Below are positions 17,994 to 26,941 of a stretch of DNA of 64,000 bases, in pieces; the first letter of the stretch is position 1; each line of letters begins with the position of its first letter. A model generated the notes under the pieces. The model was not told where the DNA came from and searched no databases. It was given only the letters and a program-made list of their open reading frames with translations. Both the position numbers and the translations under genes were made by a program. Source of the stretch: RGIG8244 sp045639325 (GTDB lineage: Bacteria > Verrucomicrobiota > Lentisphaeria > Victivallales > UBA1829); contig JAZUCU010000035.1 in the NCBI GenBank assembly GCA_045639325.1, positions 117,044 through 181,043 of the forward strand, given 5' to 3'.

Positions 17994-19043
17994 TTACCGG
18001 CTGAATTTGTACGGCTTGCCGGTTCTTGCCGATTCATAGATACCGCAAATGAGTTCCACGGCGCGACGGCCTTCGCTGCCGCCCAGCTGGGGTTCCCGTT
18101 TTTCCAGAATGGCGTTACAGAAGTCTTCCATCTGCATGCGGTGGCCCATATCTGCAATGCCCATGGGGTTGCGTCCCCCGCTGCCGAGACGGCTTTCCAC
18201 CTGGGATGCAACGATCTGATCATCGCCTTCCTGCGGTGTGGTGAATTCCCAGATGGTGATCTTGTCTTCTTCGAACGCAACCGTTCCGCCGCTGCCGGAG
18301 AATTCCACGCGGCGGTGGAAACCGGGGGCGCAGGAGGTACTGACTTCGATCGTTCCGAAAGAACCGTTCCGGTATTTGATGGCAGCACAGAGGTTGTCTT
18401 CCACTTCAATACTGTGTGTCAATGTGCCGGAGAATGCAAAGACTTCATCCGGTGCGCCGTTGATGTACAGAAGCATATCCACCATGTGGATCGCCTGATT
18501 CAACAGTGCACCGCCGCCGTCCATCTTCCATGTTCCGCGCCAGTTGGAACCGCTGTAATAGGCGGCTTCCCGATACCAGCGCATCTGACCGCTGGCGAGG
18601 ACCATACGGCCGAATCTGCCGGTGCGCATGGCTTCTTTTACCAGCTGAACCGGACGGGCAAATCTGCCCTGGAAAACGGGGGAGAGAATCACGTTGTTTT
18701 TTTCGCAGGCTTTGATGATGTCATCTGCTTTTTCCAGTGTGATATCCAACGGTTTTTCGCAGAACACGTGTTTGCCGGCTTTTGCAGCGGGAATCGCCAT
18801 TGTGCCATGCAGCCCGGAGGGGGTTGCGATGGTGACGGCATCCATTTCGGAGACGGAAAGGAATTCAGAATAATCGCTGAATGCCTGACATCCGTAAGTT
18901 GCAGCCATCGCTTCTGCCGCGGATTTCTTTACATCATAAATACCGATCAATTCTGCCTGGGGCAGATCTTTGATCACGCGGGCATGAAGGGCTGCAATAT
19001 TGCCTGCTCCTACGATACCGATACCGACTTTTCCGTTAATCAT
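17994..19043 (-). CDS. Gfo/Idh/MocA-family oxidoreductase
   Basis: An NAD(P)-dependent sugar or cyclitol dehydrogenase. The N-terminal Rossmann fold shows GIVGAGNIAALHARVI, followed by the family motif FCEKPLDITLEKADD (EKP) and, in the C-terminal alpha/beta domain, GGGALLNQAIHMVDMLLY (the catalytic His region). The substrate cannot be assigned. It starts within the last codons of the enolase-superfamily gene (4-nt overlap) and is the last gene of a four-gene operon. Confidence 0.9.
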   Translation of the reverse strand: MINGKVGIGIVGAGNIAALHARVIKDLPQAELIGIYDVKKSAAEAMAATYGCQAFSDYSEFLSVSEMDAVTIATPSGLHGTMAIPAAKAGKHVFCEKPLDITLEKADDIIKACEKNNVILSPVFQGRFARPVQLVKEAMRTGRFGRMVLASGQMRWYREAAYYSGSNWRGTWKMDGGGALLNQAIHMVDMLLYINGAPDEVFAFSGTLTHSIEVEDNLCAAIKYRNGSFGTIEVSTSCAPGFHRRVEFSGSGGTVAFEEDKITIWEFTTPQEGDDQIVASQVESRLGSGGRNPMGIADMGHRMQMEDFCNAILEKREPQLGGSEGRRAVELICGIYESARTGKPYKFSR

Positions 19044-20377
19044 ATTTCCTCCTTCGCAGGTAAGGTTAAGTTCATTTCTTCCACTCTCATACGGAAGCCT
19101 GTTCCTTTCAATGTGGTCAGATCCAGCACGCCGTGACGTCTGCGATAGAGTCCGCTGTGTACCTGTTCTTCTGCCAGAGAGGCATCCGGATAGAATTGCA
19201 TAGCGTTACATTCCACACCCATGATTGTGCCGACATGGGCGGCAAGCTGAACGTGGGGGAGCATCGCCAGACGGGGATTGGTCAGGTCCTGAACCATCAG
19301 AGTCATGCCGTGACCTTTTGCCCAGCATGCACTGAGCAGAGCTCCGGTCTGTGTCTTGCAGGTCTTGAGTGCAACACCGGTCCAACCGAGGGATTTACCC
19401 AGTTTGACGAATTTCCAGTTGTGGGCACTTTCGTCCATAAACAGAGGTTTCCGTGCGGAAACGCTGTGAACATCGATCTTGTTTTCTTCCAGATCGTAGG
19501 GGAACGGCTGTTCCACGTAAAGAATCAGGTTGTAGATCTTGGGATGTTCCATGAGCAGACGGTCCAGAATGTCATTGACGTATGCAGGGTCTGTCACGGT
19601 GCAGTTGAAATCGGTACTCAAATGATCCACATTGTTTTCCAATGCAATTCTGCCGGTGTGAACGAGACGGTTGTAGTCCCATTCTGCATCATTGCCCCGG
19701 AGTTTGATCTTGAGACATTTCAAACCGTCCCGCTTGATCCAGTCATCCAGCAGCACGGGGTATCCGTCATCGGGTTCGGTGCCGGTGAGATTTTCTTTGT
19801 AGAGAATATCGGTACCGCCGACCAGGTGCCAGACGGGGAGAGTATCGGGCATTTTGACAAAGAAATCTTCGGGATATTTGCCGCGGAATTCTTCTTCGCC
19901 GAAATAGCTTTCCAAATCCCGGTTCATGTATTTAGCATTGTAGGTGTCGTAGATATAGACGCCATGAAGATTACCGTAAGCATCATGCAATGCCAGATCG
20001 AAAGGTGCGCAGCATGTCAGTTCTGCCAATTCCGGCATTTTCCGGGGGAGCTGTGTTTCCAGAAATGCGGAACCGATTTCCATGGGGTGTCCGGTGAAAT
20101 CAAAATTCTTCCACAATTTGCAGAAGTTCCGGCAGCAGACACGCATTTTTTCCAATCTGCCTGCAAAGGATTCACTTGACGGCCATGCCCATGCCGGGCT
20201 CAAGGGGGATTCACCCCATCCGATTCCACGGTTGCCGTTGGCATCTTCTACTGTCATTTTCACTTTGACGGTATCGTATCCGGTGCTGACTTCTTTCCCG
20301 AACTTCAGCGGTACACGCATGATAACGGGGAGGAAATACAGTTCGCAATCGACAATCTTTACATCAAACTTTGACAT
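19040..20377 (-). CDS. Enolase-superfamily (mandelate racemase/muconate-lactonizing type) protein
   Basis: Members abstract the proton alpha to a carboxylate and often dehydrate acid sugars. The capping domain (about 1-120) is followed by the barrel: KCLKIKLRG (KxK base), STDFN (metal Asp), LYVEQPFPY (metal Glu), FMDESAH (Asp-Glu-Ser) and ALKTCKTQTGA (second Lys). The presence of both KxK and the late Lys points to the MLE-like subgroup. At 445 residues it is longer than the usual 370. Context between two Gfo/Idh/MocA genes behind a GH4 gene suggests acid-sugar or cyclitol breakdown (inference). Confidence 0.85.
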   Translation of the reverse strand: MSKFDVKIVDCELYFLPVIMRVPLKFGKEVSTGYDTVKVKMTVEDANGNRGIGWGESPLSPAWAWPSSESFAGRLEKMRVCCRNFCKLWKNFDFTGHPMEIGSAFLETQLPRKMPELAELTCCAPFDLALHDAYGNLHGVYIYDTYNAKYMNRDLESYFGEEEFRGKYPEDFFVKMPDTLPVWHLVGGTDILYKENLTGTEPDDGYPVLLDDWIKRDGLKCLKIKLRGNDAEWDYNRLVHTGRIALENNVDHLSTDFNCTVTDPAYVNDILDRLLMEHPKIYNLILYVEQPFPYDLEENKIDVHSVSARKPLFMDESAHNWKFVKLGKSLGWTGVALKTCKTQTGALLSACWAKGHGMTLMVQDLTNPRLAMLPHVQLAAHVGTIMGVECNAMQFYPDASLAEEQVHSGLYRRRHGVLDLTTLKGTGFRMRVEEMNLTLPAKEEI

Positions 20378-20398
20378 AATACTGTTTCCTTTGGTGTG

Positions 20399-21412
20399 TT
20401 ATATGTTTAACAAATCTTCAAGTTTTTCGGGGAATTTGCAGAAATTGCCGCTTTCGGCACTTTCTCTTGCATAAATGGGCGGCAGAATCGACCAGAGTCC
20501 ATCGGCGACTGAAACTTCCACCGGCTCATTGTTTTTCATGCGGCGGATGAATTCTTCCAATGCGTCGGTGACTTCTTCCGGAACCGGGATCACTTCGCCG
20601 GGCGCCCGCTGATTTTTCCGGGGATAATAAACGATCCGGGAGGGATCATTCCATTCCCATTCCAGTGTGCCCTCTGTCCCTTCCAGATAACCGGAGAGGG
20701 TGAATTTCGGGTTGATATAACTGTTGTGGAATGTAATCATGCCGCCGTTTTGCAGCCGGATCATGATTTCCCAGATATCTTCAATGCAGCTCTTGTTGCC
20801 GGGGATGATTTTCTTCATGGCAGCAATGGATTCAAAATCGCCGCCCAGGGAACGGAACCATTCGAAGGTATGACAACAATGCTGGGTCAATTCACCCCCG
20901 GTTTCCGGTTTGTGACGCCAGTTCAAATCTTTCGTCGGGTCATAATCCGGTTTGATGACATCGCTTAGCCAGTTGGTGTTGATGGCGATGAGATCACCGA
21001 TTTTACCGCCTTTGACCAGATCATACAGCACACGGAATACCGGAATGTAACGGTAGGAAAGACCTACATGAATATCTTTTCTGTCCTTCAGCGGAAGCAG
21101 CCGTTTGACGTCATCCATAAATACGGCAACGGGTTTTTCGATATAGATGGGCTTGCCGGTTTCTGCGGCTTTCAGCAAAGCGTCGGGATGTGCTGCCGGG
21201 AAAAGGGAAATGAGGTACATATCCACGTCATCACTGGACAGCAATTCATTCAGAGAGCACACTTTAGCCTGATATTTTTCAGCCAGTTTGTTTGCGTTGA
21301 CTTCAGAAATATCATGGCAGAGCGTGACCTTGGCAATCCCGTCTTTCAAAGCCCGTTCCAGTATCTGCTGGGTACGGGTGCCGCAACCGTAAAGTCCGAT
21401 TCTGTAAGCCAT
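20399..21412 (-). CDS. Gfo/Idh/MocA-family oxidoreductase
   Basis: The N-terminal NAD-binding fold (GLYGCGTRTQQILERAL) is followed by YIEKPVAVFMDDV (EKP motif) and GGELTQHCCHTFEWFRSLGG in the second domain, where the catalytic His would lie. 337 residues is typical. It lies between the GH4 gene (15 nt upstream) and the enolase-superfamily gene (21 nt downstream). Substrate not assignable. Confidence 0.9.
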   Translation of the reverse strand: MAYRIGLYGCGTRTQQILERALKDGIAKVTLCHDISEVNANKLAEKYQAKVCSLNELLSSDDVDMYLISLFPAAHPDALLKAAETGKPIYIEKPVAVFMDDVKRLLPLKDRKDIHVGLSYRYIPVFRVLYDLVKGGKIGDLIAINTNWLSDVIKPDYDPTKDLNWRHKPETGGELTQHCCHTFEWFRSLGGDFESIAAMKKIIPGNKSCIEDIWEIMIRLQNGGMITFHNSYINPKFTLSGYLEGTEGTLEWEWNDPSRIVYYPRKNQRAPGEVIPVPEEVTDALEEFIRRMKNNEPVEVSVADGLWSILPPIYARESAESGNFCKFPEKLEDLLNI

Positions 21413-21427
21413 GATTGTTGCCCTTTC

Positions 21428-22798
21428 TCAATTGAAATATTTTTCCGCCTGACGCATGTGGGGATCCATGTCCGTGTACAGCGCAAACATCTTCCGGAGG
21501 AATTCTCTTTTGCGTTCGGTAAACTGCTGGACGGGATAGGCATCCAATGCTTCCGCATAGGCTTTGGGGTCGTATTCTGCAACGGCTTTTCCCAATAATG
21601 TCTGATAATTGGAAAGAGAACCCATCAAGCCCTGGAACGGCGCCGGAATGTACTGATTTTCCACTGGCGTAATGGTGTCGCCATCGATATCCATGGTGTA
21701 TTCCATGGTTGCTTCATCCGGATATCCGGCGATGGCACCCCGGTTTGCGGCAGATGCCACGATGCGCATTTTGCCATATCCGCCCAACGCTTTGAAAATG
21801 GGAATGGAGATGTCGGTGGAATCTTTGCCGTAGAAAATGTCGGCGGGCCAGGTGTGACTCCAATCGGTATTTTCCGGATGTTTTGCGTGATCCATGAATT
21901 TCTGGAATTTTGCGGCTTCCGCCAGCGGATAAGTTTTTCTGATTTCATCCGGATTGAACGGCTTGCGGGATTCCAGCACTTTTTTCAGATATGCCATGGC
22001 ATCGTCAGGGAAAATGTGCGCCATACCATCGGTTTCTGTAGAGAAGATGATATGACCGTAACGTTTGTACATGTTGTAAATGAAATTGCAGGGCAGTTCA
22101 AGACCCGGCAATGATTTCCAGTCATCGGTCAGGATCCGGGGGCAGAGGGAGGAATACAAGTCTTCTCCATTAATACTTCCGCGGAGAATGATGGAGCAGT
22201 GATTGACCCCGGCAGCGACAACATCCCAATTTTTCCAACATTCATTTTTGCCGAAGAAGACGCGTGTCAAATCCCATCTGTGGTTGCCGAATCCGCCGCA
22301 GATACCCAGCGCGCGGATTTTTGTATAGTTGTTGACCATACCTGCATAAACGGCAACGGGATTGGGGAAAATCAACATCAATGCTTTCGGGCAGATCTGT
22401 TCCATTTTCCGGGCAATGTTCATGATCGTTTTACCGATACGCATGGTCAGAAAACCGCCGTTGATACTCAACTGGTCGGAGGAATAAAATCCGTGTTCCG
22501 CAGCCAGCATGGCTGCCATGGTTTCAGTCGGTTCGGTACGGGCTCCCATGGTGAGGTACAGAACATCAATATCTTTCAAACCCTCTTCCAATGTACGGGG
22601 GCAGGTCAATTTGCAATTTTTGATCTGCTGAAATTCGGGACATGCGCCGACCATTGCGGAAACGGCTTCAGCACGATCCAGTTTCAAATCAATAAAACGC
22701 AGTTCGCCATGATTGAACATCTGCGGTACTTCGTCAAAAATTCCGCGCAGAAGCGGGAGCAAACGGAGTGAACCTCCACCGAGAAATGCAACTTTCAT
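21428..22798 (-). CDS. Glycoside hydrolase family 4-like protein
   Basis: GH4 enzymes use NAD and a divalent metal to cleave glycosides by oxidation at C3 and elimination. Visible are the dinucleotide site MKVAFLGGGSLRLLPLL, LTMGARTEPTE, FPNPVAVYAGMVN, the metal Cys in ALGICGGFGNH and the metal His in VAAGVNHCSIIL. The length of 456 residues is normal, and no signal peptide is present. It is the first gene of the operon that continues with Gfo, enolase-superfamily and Gfo genes. The substrate (alpha-glucoside, galactoside or galacturonide) cannot be told. Confidence 0.85.
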   Translation of the reverse strand: MKVAFLGGGSLRLLPLLRGIFDEVPQMFNHGELRFIDLKLDRAEAVSAMVGACPEFQQIKNCKLTCPRTLEEGLKDIDVLYLTMGARTEPTETMAAMLAAEHGFYSSDQLSINGGFLTMRIGKTIMNIARKMEQICPKALMLIFPNPVAVYAGMVNNYTKIRALGICGGFGNHRWDLTRVFFGKNECWKNWDVVAAGVNHCSIILRGSINGEDLYSSLCPRILTDDWKSLPGLELPCNFIYNMYKRYGHIIFSTETDGMAHIFPDDAMAYLKKVLESRKPFNPDEIRKTYPLAEAAKFQKFMDHAKHPENTDWSHTWPADIFYGKDSTDISIPIFKALGGYGKMRIVASAANRGAIAGYPDEATMEYTMDIDGDTITPVENQYIPAPFQGLMGSLSNYQTLLGKAVAEYDPKAYAEALDAYPVQQFTERKREFLRKMFALYTDMDPHMRQAEKYFN

Positions 22799-22819
22799 TT
22801 GAAAAACCTTTCCTGTTTA

Positions 22820-22834
22820 CAGTCACACGGACTG
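22820..22834. promoter_or_regulatory. Candidate operator of the GH4 operon
   Basis: CAGTC-ACACG-GACTG is a perfect 5-bp inverted repeat with a 5-bp spacer, 22 nt upstream of the GH4 start and 9 nt downstream of a TATATT box (22848-22853 region on the minus strand). Position suits a repressor site. The LacI gene next door is a candidate binder. Confidence 0.4.
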
Positions 22835-22905
22835 CAAGGTTATAAATATATCCTGTTTTATTTGTAATAAAATCCGTTTTTGCAGATTTTTTATACGATT
22901 TTGCG

Positions 22906-23988
22906 TTATTTTGCGTTCCGGACGGGGGCGGTGCCCAACGTTTCTCCTTGATTGAGTTTCGTTGATATGCGATATTCTCTGCAGGGCAGAGACGTGCCAT
23001 TGATCAAGTCATCCAGAATTTTGATGGAGGTCTGAAACATTTCCTCCCAGTTCAAGGTAATGGATGTCACATTCAATTCCGCAGGGCTTGTACTGGAATC
23101 GGTTCCGATGATGGAAACTTCTTCCGGAATACGGATACCTTTCCGTTTCAGAATGGAATAAATGGTGTTGGAATAAACGTATTCTTCTCCCACGATCAAC
23201 GTGATATTGCCGGCTTTGATTTCCGGAATCAGGGATTCTGTAATGGCTTCCATGACTTCATCATGATTTTCACTGGTCAGATTTTCCGGCTGATAACAAT
23301 GTTTCTTTTCCACAGAGAAGTCCAATTCCTGCAGCAGATTGATGTATTGACGCATGGAGCGGATGGCAAAACTGTTTTGCTGATGAGGCTGTTCCTTCGC
23401 ACCAATCACTGCCACATTCCGGTGTCCGAGAGCGTATGCCTGAAGCAGCAGCGCACGCATTCCCGTTTCCACAGCGGGGTTGACCCGGTGCAATTCGGGG
23501 AACAGGTGGGATTCCCCCACGTTCAGCAAGACGGTCGGCACTTTCCGGGAGACGCATTGAATGACATCTTCGTGGGGTGCGCCGATGACTGCACCATCAA
23601 TCAACCGGTCAAGCAGAAGCGGACACCGGAAACCTGCGAGACTGTAGTATTGATAATTGGTGGTGAAATACCCCTGCTGCAAGGCATGCCAGTCGAACAT
23701 GTGCATACAGGCGGCAATATTGTTATCGCCGATGGGATTTTCGGAGCCCAGGGCAAAAATGTGCATGATCAAATTGGTACGGGTCCGTTCCTGACTGTCT
23801 TTCCCGGCCCGCAGAATTCTTGCGGAAGAACTGGGTTCATATCCAAGAGCATAGGCTGTATCCCAAATCTTTTTCCGTGTTTCAGGCAGAAAGGAATTTT
23901 CCCCATTGAGAATACGGCTGACGGTAGCGACACTGACGCCAGCCAGTTTCGCCACATCCTTGATCGTTGCGCGTTTACTACTTTTCAT
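22906..23988 (-). CDS. LacI-family transcriptional regulator
   Basis: The N-terminal HTH is canonical (ATIKDVAKLAGVSVATVSRILNG, residues 7-29, and a hinge near 55), followed by a periplasmic-binding-like sensor (TVLLNVGESHLFP, GHRNVAVIGAKEQ, IPEEVSIIGTDSS). It lies between the GH4 operon (same strand, downstream) and uxaC-nagB (divergent), so it may control both. A 14-bp motif over its own transcription start suggests autoregulation (inference). Confidence 0.92.
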   Translation of the reverse strand: MKSSKRATIKDVAKLAGVSVATVSRILNGENSFLPETRKKIWDTAYALGYEPSSSARILRAGKDSQERTRTNLIMHIFALGSENPIGDNNIAACMHMFDWHALQQGYFTTNYQYYSLAGFRCPLLLDRLIDGAVIGAPHEDVIQCVSRKVPTVLLNVGESHLFPELHRVNPAVETGMRALLLQAYALGHRNVAVIGAKEQPHQQNSFAIRSMRQYINLLQELDFSVEKKHCYQPENLTSENHDEVMEAITESLIPEIKAGNITLIVGEEYVYSNTIYSILKRKGIRIPEEVSIIGTDSSTSPAELNVTSITLNWEEMFQTSIKILDDLINGTSLPCREYRISTKLNQGETLGTAPVRNAK

Positions 23989-24016
23989 TTTGTCACTTTT
24001 TTATTAAATGTTGTAT

Positions 24017-24064
24017 TAAAACCTTTAACTGTCATACTATAACTTGTCTGTTTTTAAAAATCAA
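24017..24064 (-). promoter_or_regulatory. LacI gene promoter with candidate operator
   Basis: Minus strand TTGATT (24059-24064), 17 bp, TATAGT (24036-24041). The 14-mer AGTTAAAGGTTTTA (24017-24030) follows the -10 box and is identical to the one at 3452-3465 before the prepilin gene. Confidence 0.55.
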
Positions 24065-24189
24065 GCGTTAAAATCAAAAAAAAAGCAAAAAACGCAAAGT
24101 TCGTTCAATTTTTTAGTGGATTTATTCATGAAACGTGTTATATTATTAAAACATTGCAAATCAGCCATTCAATCAAGGAGTATCTTACC

Positions 24190-25554
24190 ATGGCATTTTT
24201 AGATGAAAATTATCTGCTTGGCGGCGCAACTGCCCAAATGATTTATCAGCAGATCGCCGGTCTTCCGATTCTGGATGCCCATAACCATGCCGACGTCAAA
24301 CGCATTGCCGATAACGTTCCTTTCTCCAATCCCTGGGAACTGTTTGCTGCAACCGACCACTATGTGTGGGAAATCGAACGCAAATGCGGCGTGCAGGAAG
24401 AATTCATCACCGGTAAGGCTTCCGATCAGGAAAAATGGCGTGAACTCTGCCGCGTATTTCCCCTTTTCGCCGGCAACCCGGTGTACGAATGGGTTCACCT
24501 GGACCTCCGCTTCCTCGGTGTGAATGACATCCTCTGTGAAGCTGTCGCAGACAAAACCTGGGAACAGCTTTGCAAAACTCTGGCAAGCGAAGAATGTCTC
24601 CCGCAGAATCTCGTCCGCCGCATGAATATCGAAGTTATGTGCTCTACCGACGATCCCGCCGATGATCTTCTGGATCACGACAAGGCGGAAAAAGCATTCG
24701 GCAAACGTCTGATCCGCCCCACATGGCGTCCTGACAAAGCTATGAACATCTTCAAGAAAGATTGGAATGCTTATATCGACCGTCTGGGTACTGTCGCAGG
24801 TAAAAAGATTGATACCCTCGACTGCCTTGTTGCAACTCTGAAAGAAACACACGACCGCTTTGCAAAAGCCGGAACTCTCGCCAGCGACCACGGTATCGAA
24901 TGTCCCTATGACGGCGATGCAACTTGCGAAGAAGCCTCCGCAATCTTTAACGCTGTCCGTGCAGGTAAAGTTCCCACAGCCGAAGAATCTGCTAAATTCG
25001 GTTCTTACATGTTGAAGAAATTTGCAGAAATGGATGCGGAAAAAGGCTGGGTATTCCAGCTCCATATCGGTGCCGTCCGCGACGTCCGCAGCTCTCTCTT
25101 TGATAACCTCGGTCCCGACTCCGGTGGTGACGTTTCCGATCACATGATCGACATCGTCAAACCCCTGTGCCGCTTCCTGGATAAATTTGACAATAAGCTT
25201 AAATGCGTTCTCTACTGCCTCGATCCCGGTCATCAGGCTTCACTCGCGACCGTTTCCCGTGCTTTCGGCGCACCGGTCAAACTGGGTTCCGCCTGGTGGT
25301 TGAACGATACCCCCATCGGCATGAGCCGTCAGCTGGAATATATCGGCAGCGTGGATGTCCTCTCCCAGTTTGCCGGTATGGTGTCCGACAGCCGTAAACT
25401 GTTGAGCTATGCTTCCCGCTTCCAGATGTTCCGCCGCGTCTTGAGCAACACCCTCGGCAACATGGTCGATCGCGGTCAGATGCCGGTGGAAAACGCAATC
25501 GAAATCGGCAAGATCATGTCTTACGCCGGCCCGAAGAGCTTTTTTGGATTTTGA
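24190..25554 (+). CDS. uxaC: Glucuronate isomerase (uronate isomerase)
   Basis: UxaC converts D-glucuronate to fructuronate and D-galacturonate to tagaturonate, the first step of cytoplasmic uronate breakdown. The amidohydrolase-fold signature is visible: LPILDAHNHADVKRI (metal His pair), VMCSTDDPADDL, WVFQLHIGAVRDVRSS, and the late MSRQLEYIGSVDVLSQFAGMV region. The ATG at 24190 is preceded by AAGGAG at good spacing, so upstream ATGs were rejected. The length of 454 residues fits the family. nagB follows 65 nt later. A TATATT at 24139-24144 is the likely -10 box, with a poor -35, suggesting an activator or other control. Confidence 0.95.
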   Translation: MAFLDENYLLGGATAQMIYQQIAGLPILDAHNHADVKRIADNVPFSNPWELFAATDHYVWEIERKCGVQEEFITGKASDQEKWRELCRVFPLFAGNPVYEWVHLDLRFLGVNDILCEAVADKTWEQLCKTLASEECLPQNLVRRMNIEVMCSTDDPADDLLDHDKAEKAFGKRLIRPTWRPDKAMNIFKKDWNAYIDRLGTVAGKKIDTLDCLVATLKETHDRFAKAGTLASDHGIECPYDGDATCEEASAIFNAVRAGKVPTAEESAKFGSYMLKKFAEMDAEKGWVFQLHIGAVRDVRSSLFDNLGPDSGGDVSDHMIDIVKPLCRFLDKFDNKLKCVLYCLDPGHQASLATVSRAFGAPVKLGSAWWLNDTPIGMSRQLEYIGSVDVLSQFAGMVSDSRKLLSYASRFQMFRRVLSNTLGNMVDRGQMPVENAIEIGKIMSYAGPKSFFGF

Positions 25555-25619
25555 ACTGAACGAAACTAACCCAAGCGGTATTTACCGCGAAAAATAACCA
25601 ATCAGAAGGAGCATTCAAA

Positions 25620-26429
25620 ATGGATGTAATCGTCATGCCCACAGCGGCAGCAGCCGCAAAACTCACAGCCCAGATCCTGGCTGATGCTATCAATGCAAAA
25701 CCGAATTTCAAACTCGGTCTTGCTACTGGCAGAACCATGGAACCCGTTTACGCCAACCTGGCGAAGCTCAACAAGGCAAACAAAGTTGACTTCTCCCGCG
25801 TAACAACGTTCAATCTGGACGAATACGTCTGGCCCAAGAAGGCTAAAAAATATGAAGCCAACAAGGACTCCTATCGTTACTACATGAACTACCACCTGTT
25901 CAACAAGATCAACATCGACATCCGCAACACCAACGTTCCCGATGGTTTCTGCGATGACGTGGATGCTGCTGCTGTTGAATACGATAACGCTATCGCTGAA
26001 TGTGGCGGTCTGGATATCCAGCTGCTCGGTATCGGCCGTTCCGGTCATATCGGTTTCAACGAACCGCTGTCCTCTTTCTCTTCCCGTACACGCGCTGTCA
26101 CACTGACACAGACAACTTACGGTCAGAACTCTCCGTTGTTCGACAATCCGGAAGACATGCCCATGCAGGCTGTCACAATGGGTGTTGGCACAATTCTCGA
26201 AGCAAAACGCCTTGTCTTCCTCGCAACCATGAAAGAAAAAGCTGACATCGTTGCAAAAGCAATTGAAGGCCCCATCACCAGCATGATTTCCGCAACTGCA
26301 ATGCAGATGCACGAAGATGTTGTTTGCATCCTTGATAAAGATGCAGCATCCAAGCTCGAAGGTCTGAAAGAATACGAATGGAGCTTCAAGCACAATCCGA
26401 GATGGGCAGCATATCAGAAAATCAAATAA
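25620..26429 (+). CDS. nagB: Glucosamine-6-phosphate deaminase family protein
   Basis: NagB converts glucosamine-6-phosphate to fructose-6-phosphate and ammonia. LGLATGRTMEPVY (phosphate loop), FNLDEYVWP, DSYRYYMNYHLF and GIGRSGHIGFNEP are conserved, with the catalytic His and Glu in the last motif. The position that is Asp in E. coli NagB (and Asn in the B. subtilis type) is Ser here. The length of 269 residues is usual. It forms a two-gene operon with uxaC and ends at a strong terminator. A related phosphosugar isomerase activity is possible. Confidence 0.85.
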   Translation: MDVIVMPTAAAAAKLTAQILADAINAKPNFKLGLATGRTMEPVYANLAKLNKANKVDFSRVTTFNLDEYVWPKKAKKYEANKDSYRYYMNYHLFNKINIDIRNTNVPDGFCDDVDAAAVEYDNAIAECGGLDIQLLGIGRSGHIGFNEPLSSFSSRTRAVTLTQTTYGQNSPLFDNPEDMPMQAVTMGVGTILEAKRLVFLATMKEKADIVAKAIEGPITSMISATAMQMHEDVVCILDKDAASKLEGLKEYEWSFKHNPRWAAYQKIK

Positions 26430-26456
26430 TTTTCTGAAATTTTGATTTCATCTTAC

Positions 26457-26493
26457 GAAAAATCCGGTTCCCCTGTGGTTCCGGATTTTTTTT
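26457..26493 (+). terminator. Terminator of uxaC-nagB
   Basis: AATCCGG (26461-26467) pairs with CCGGATT (26481-26487) and is followed by a run of T to 26493. It is 31 nt after the nagB stop. Confidence 0.85.
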
Positions 26494-26570
26494 GCCCGTT
26501 TTGCGATGTTTTTCGACTTAAGAGTAACGTGAAACTATTCTGTCCGTTATTGCAATGATGAATTACAGAC

Positions 26571-26867
26571 CAGCCCCAACGGGGCGAATCTGACAGATAG
26601 CCCAGGGTGAGCGTAGCGTAACCCTGGGTATAAAACAAACGAATACGTATAATGACAGCCTCCGCGTTGACGGCGTTTCGTTAGAAACAGGCGGCATCGT
26701 GGTGGCAATGATGTACCTGAGACCTCAAGGCATCACCGTATGAGCTATTCCTGGCGGACGCTCACACGGCGATACCAGTCTTTTGCCCCAATATGAACGC
26801 GATGTTCTCCCAGGGTTCCGCTGCGCTTTACCCTGGGCTATCTGTTAGATTCGCCCCGTTGGGGCTG
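26571..26867. repeat. Inverted pair of REP-like elements upstream of a RAYT transposase
   Basis: The outer arms (26571-26608 and 26830-26867) are 38-bp inverted repeats that differ at one base. Each arm contains a small hairpin (GCCCC-AAC-GGGGC) and borders a larger one, CCCAGGGT paired with ACCCTGGG around AGCG-type loops (26601-26628; 26809-26837). The symmetry extends to about 58 bp per arm with a few changes. About 180 bp of unrecognised sequence lies between the arms. The unit sits 75 nt before the transposase gene. This stretch (26494-26941) holds no gene. Confidence 0.85.
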
Positions 26868-26885
26868 TTTTTCAGTGTATCGCAG

Positions 26886-26913
26886 TTGAAAAAAATACAT
26901 TGCGTACTATATT
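26886..26913 (+). promoter_or_regulatory. Promoter of the RAYT gene
   Basis: TTGAAA, 16 bp, TATATT, 28 nt before the ATG at 26942, just outside the right REP arm. Confidence 0.6.
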
Positions 26914-26941
26914 AACATCATTTGAATTTACAGGAGGAAAT

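Noticed and set aside
26629..26808. Possible CRISPR or small ORF between the REP arms
   Set aside because: There is no regular repeat spacing and no frame with a ribosome site.
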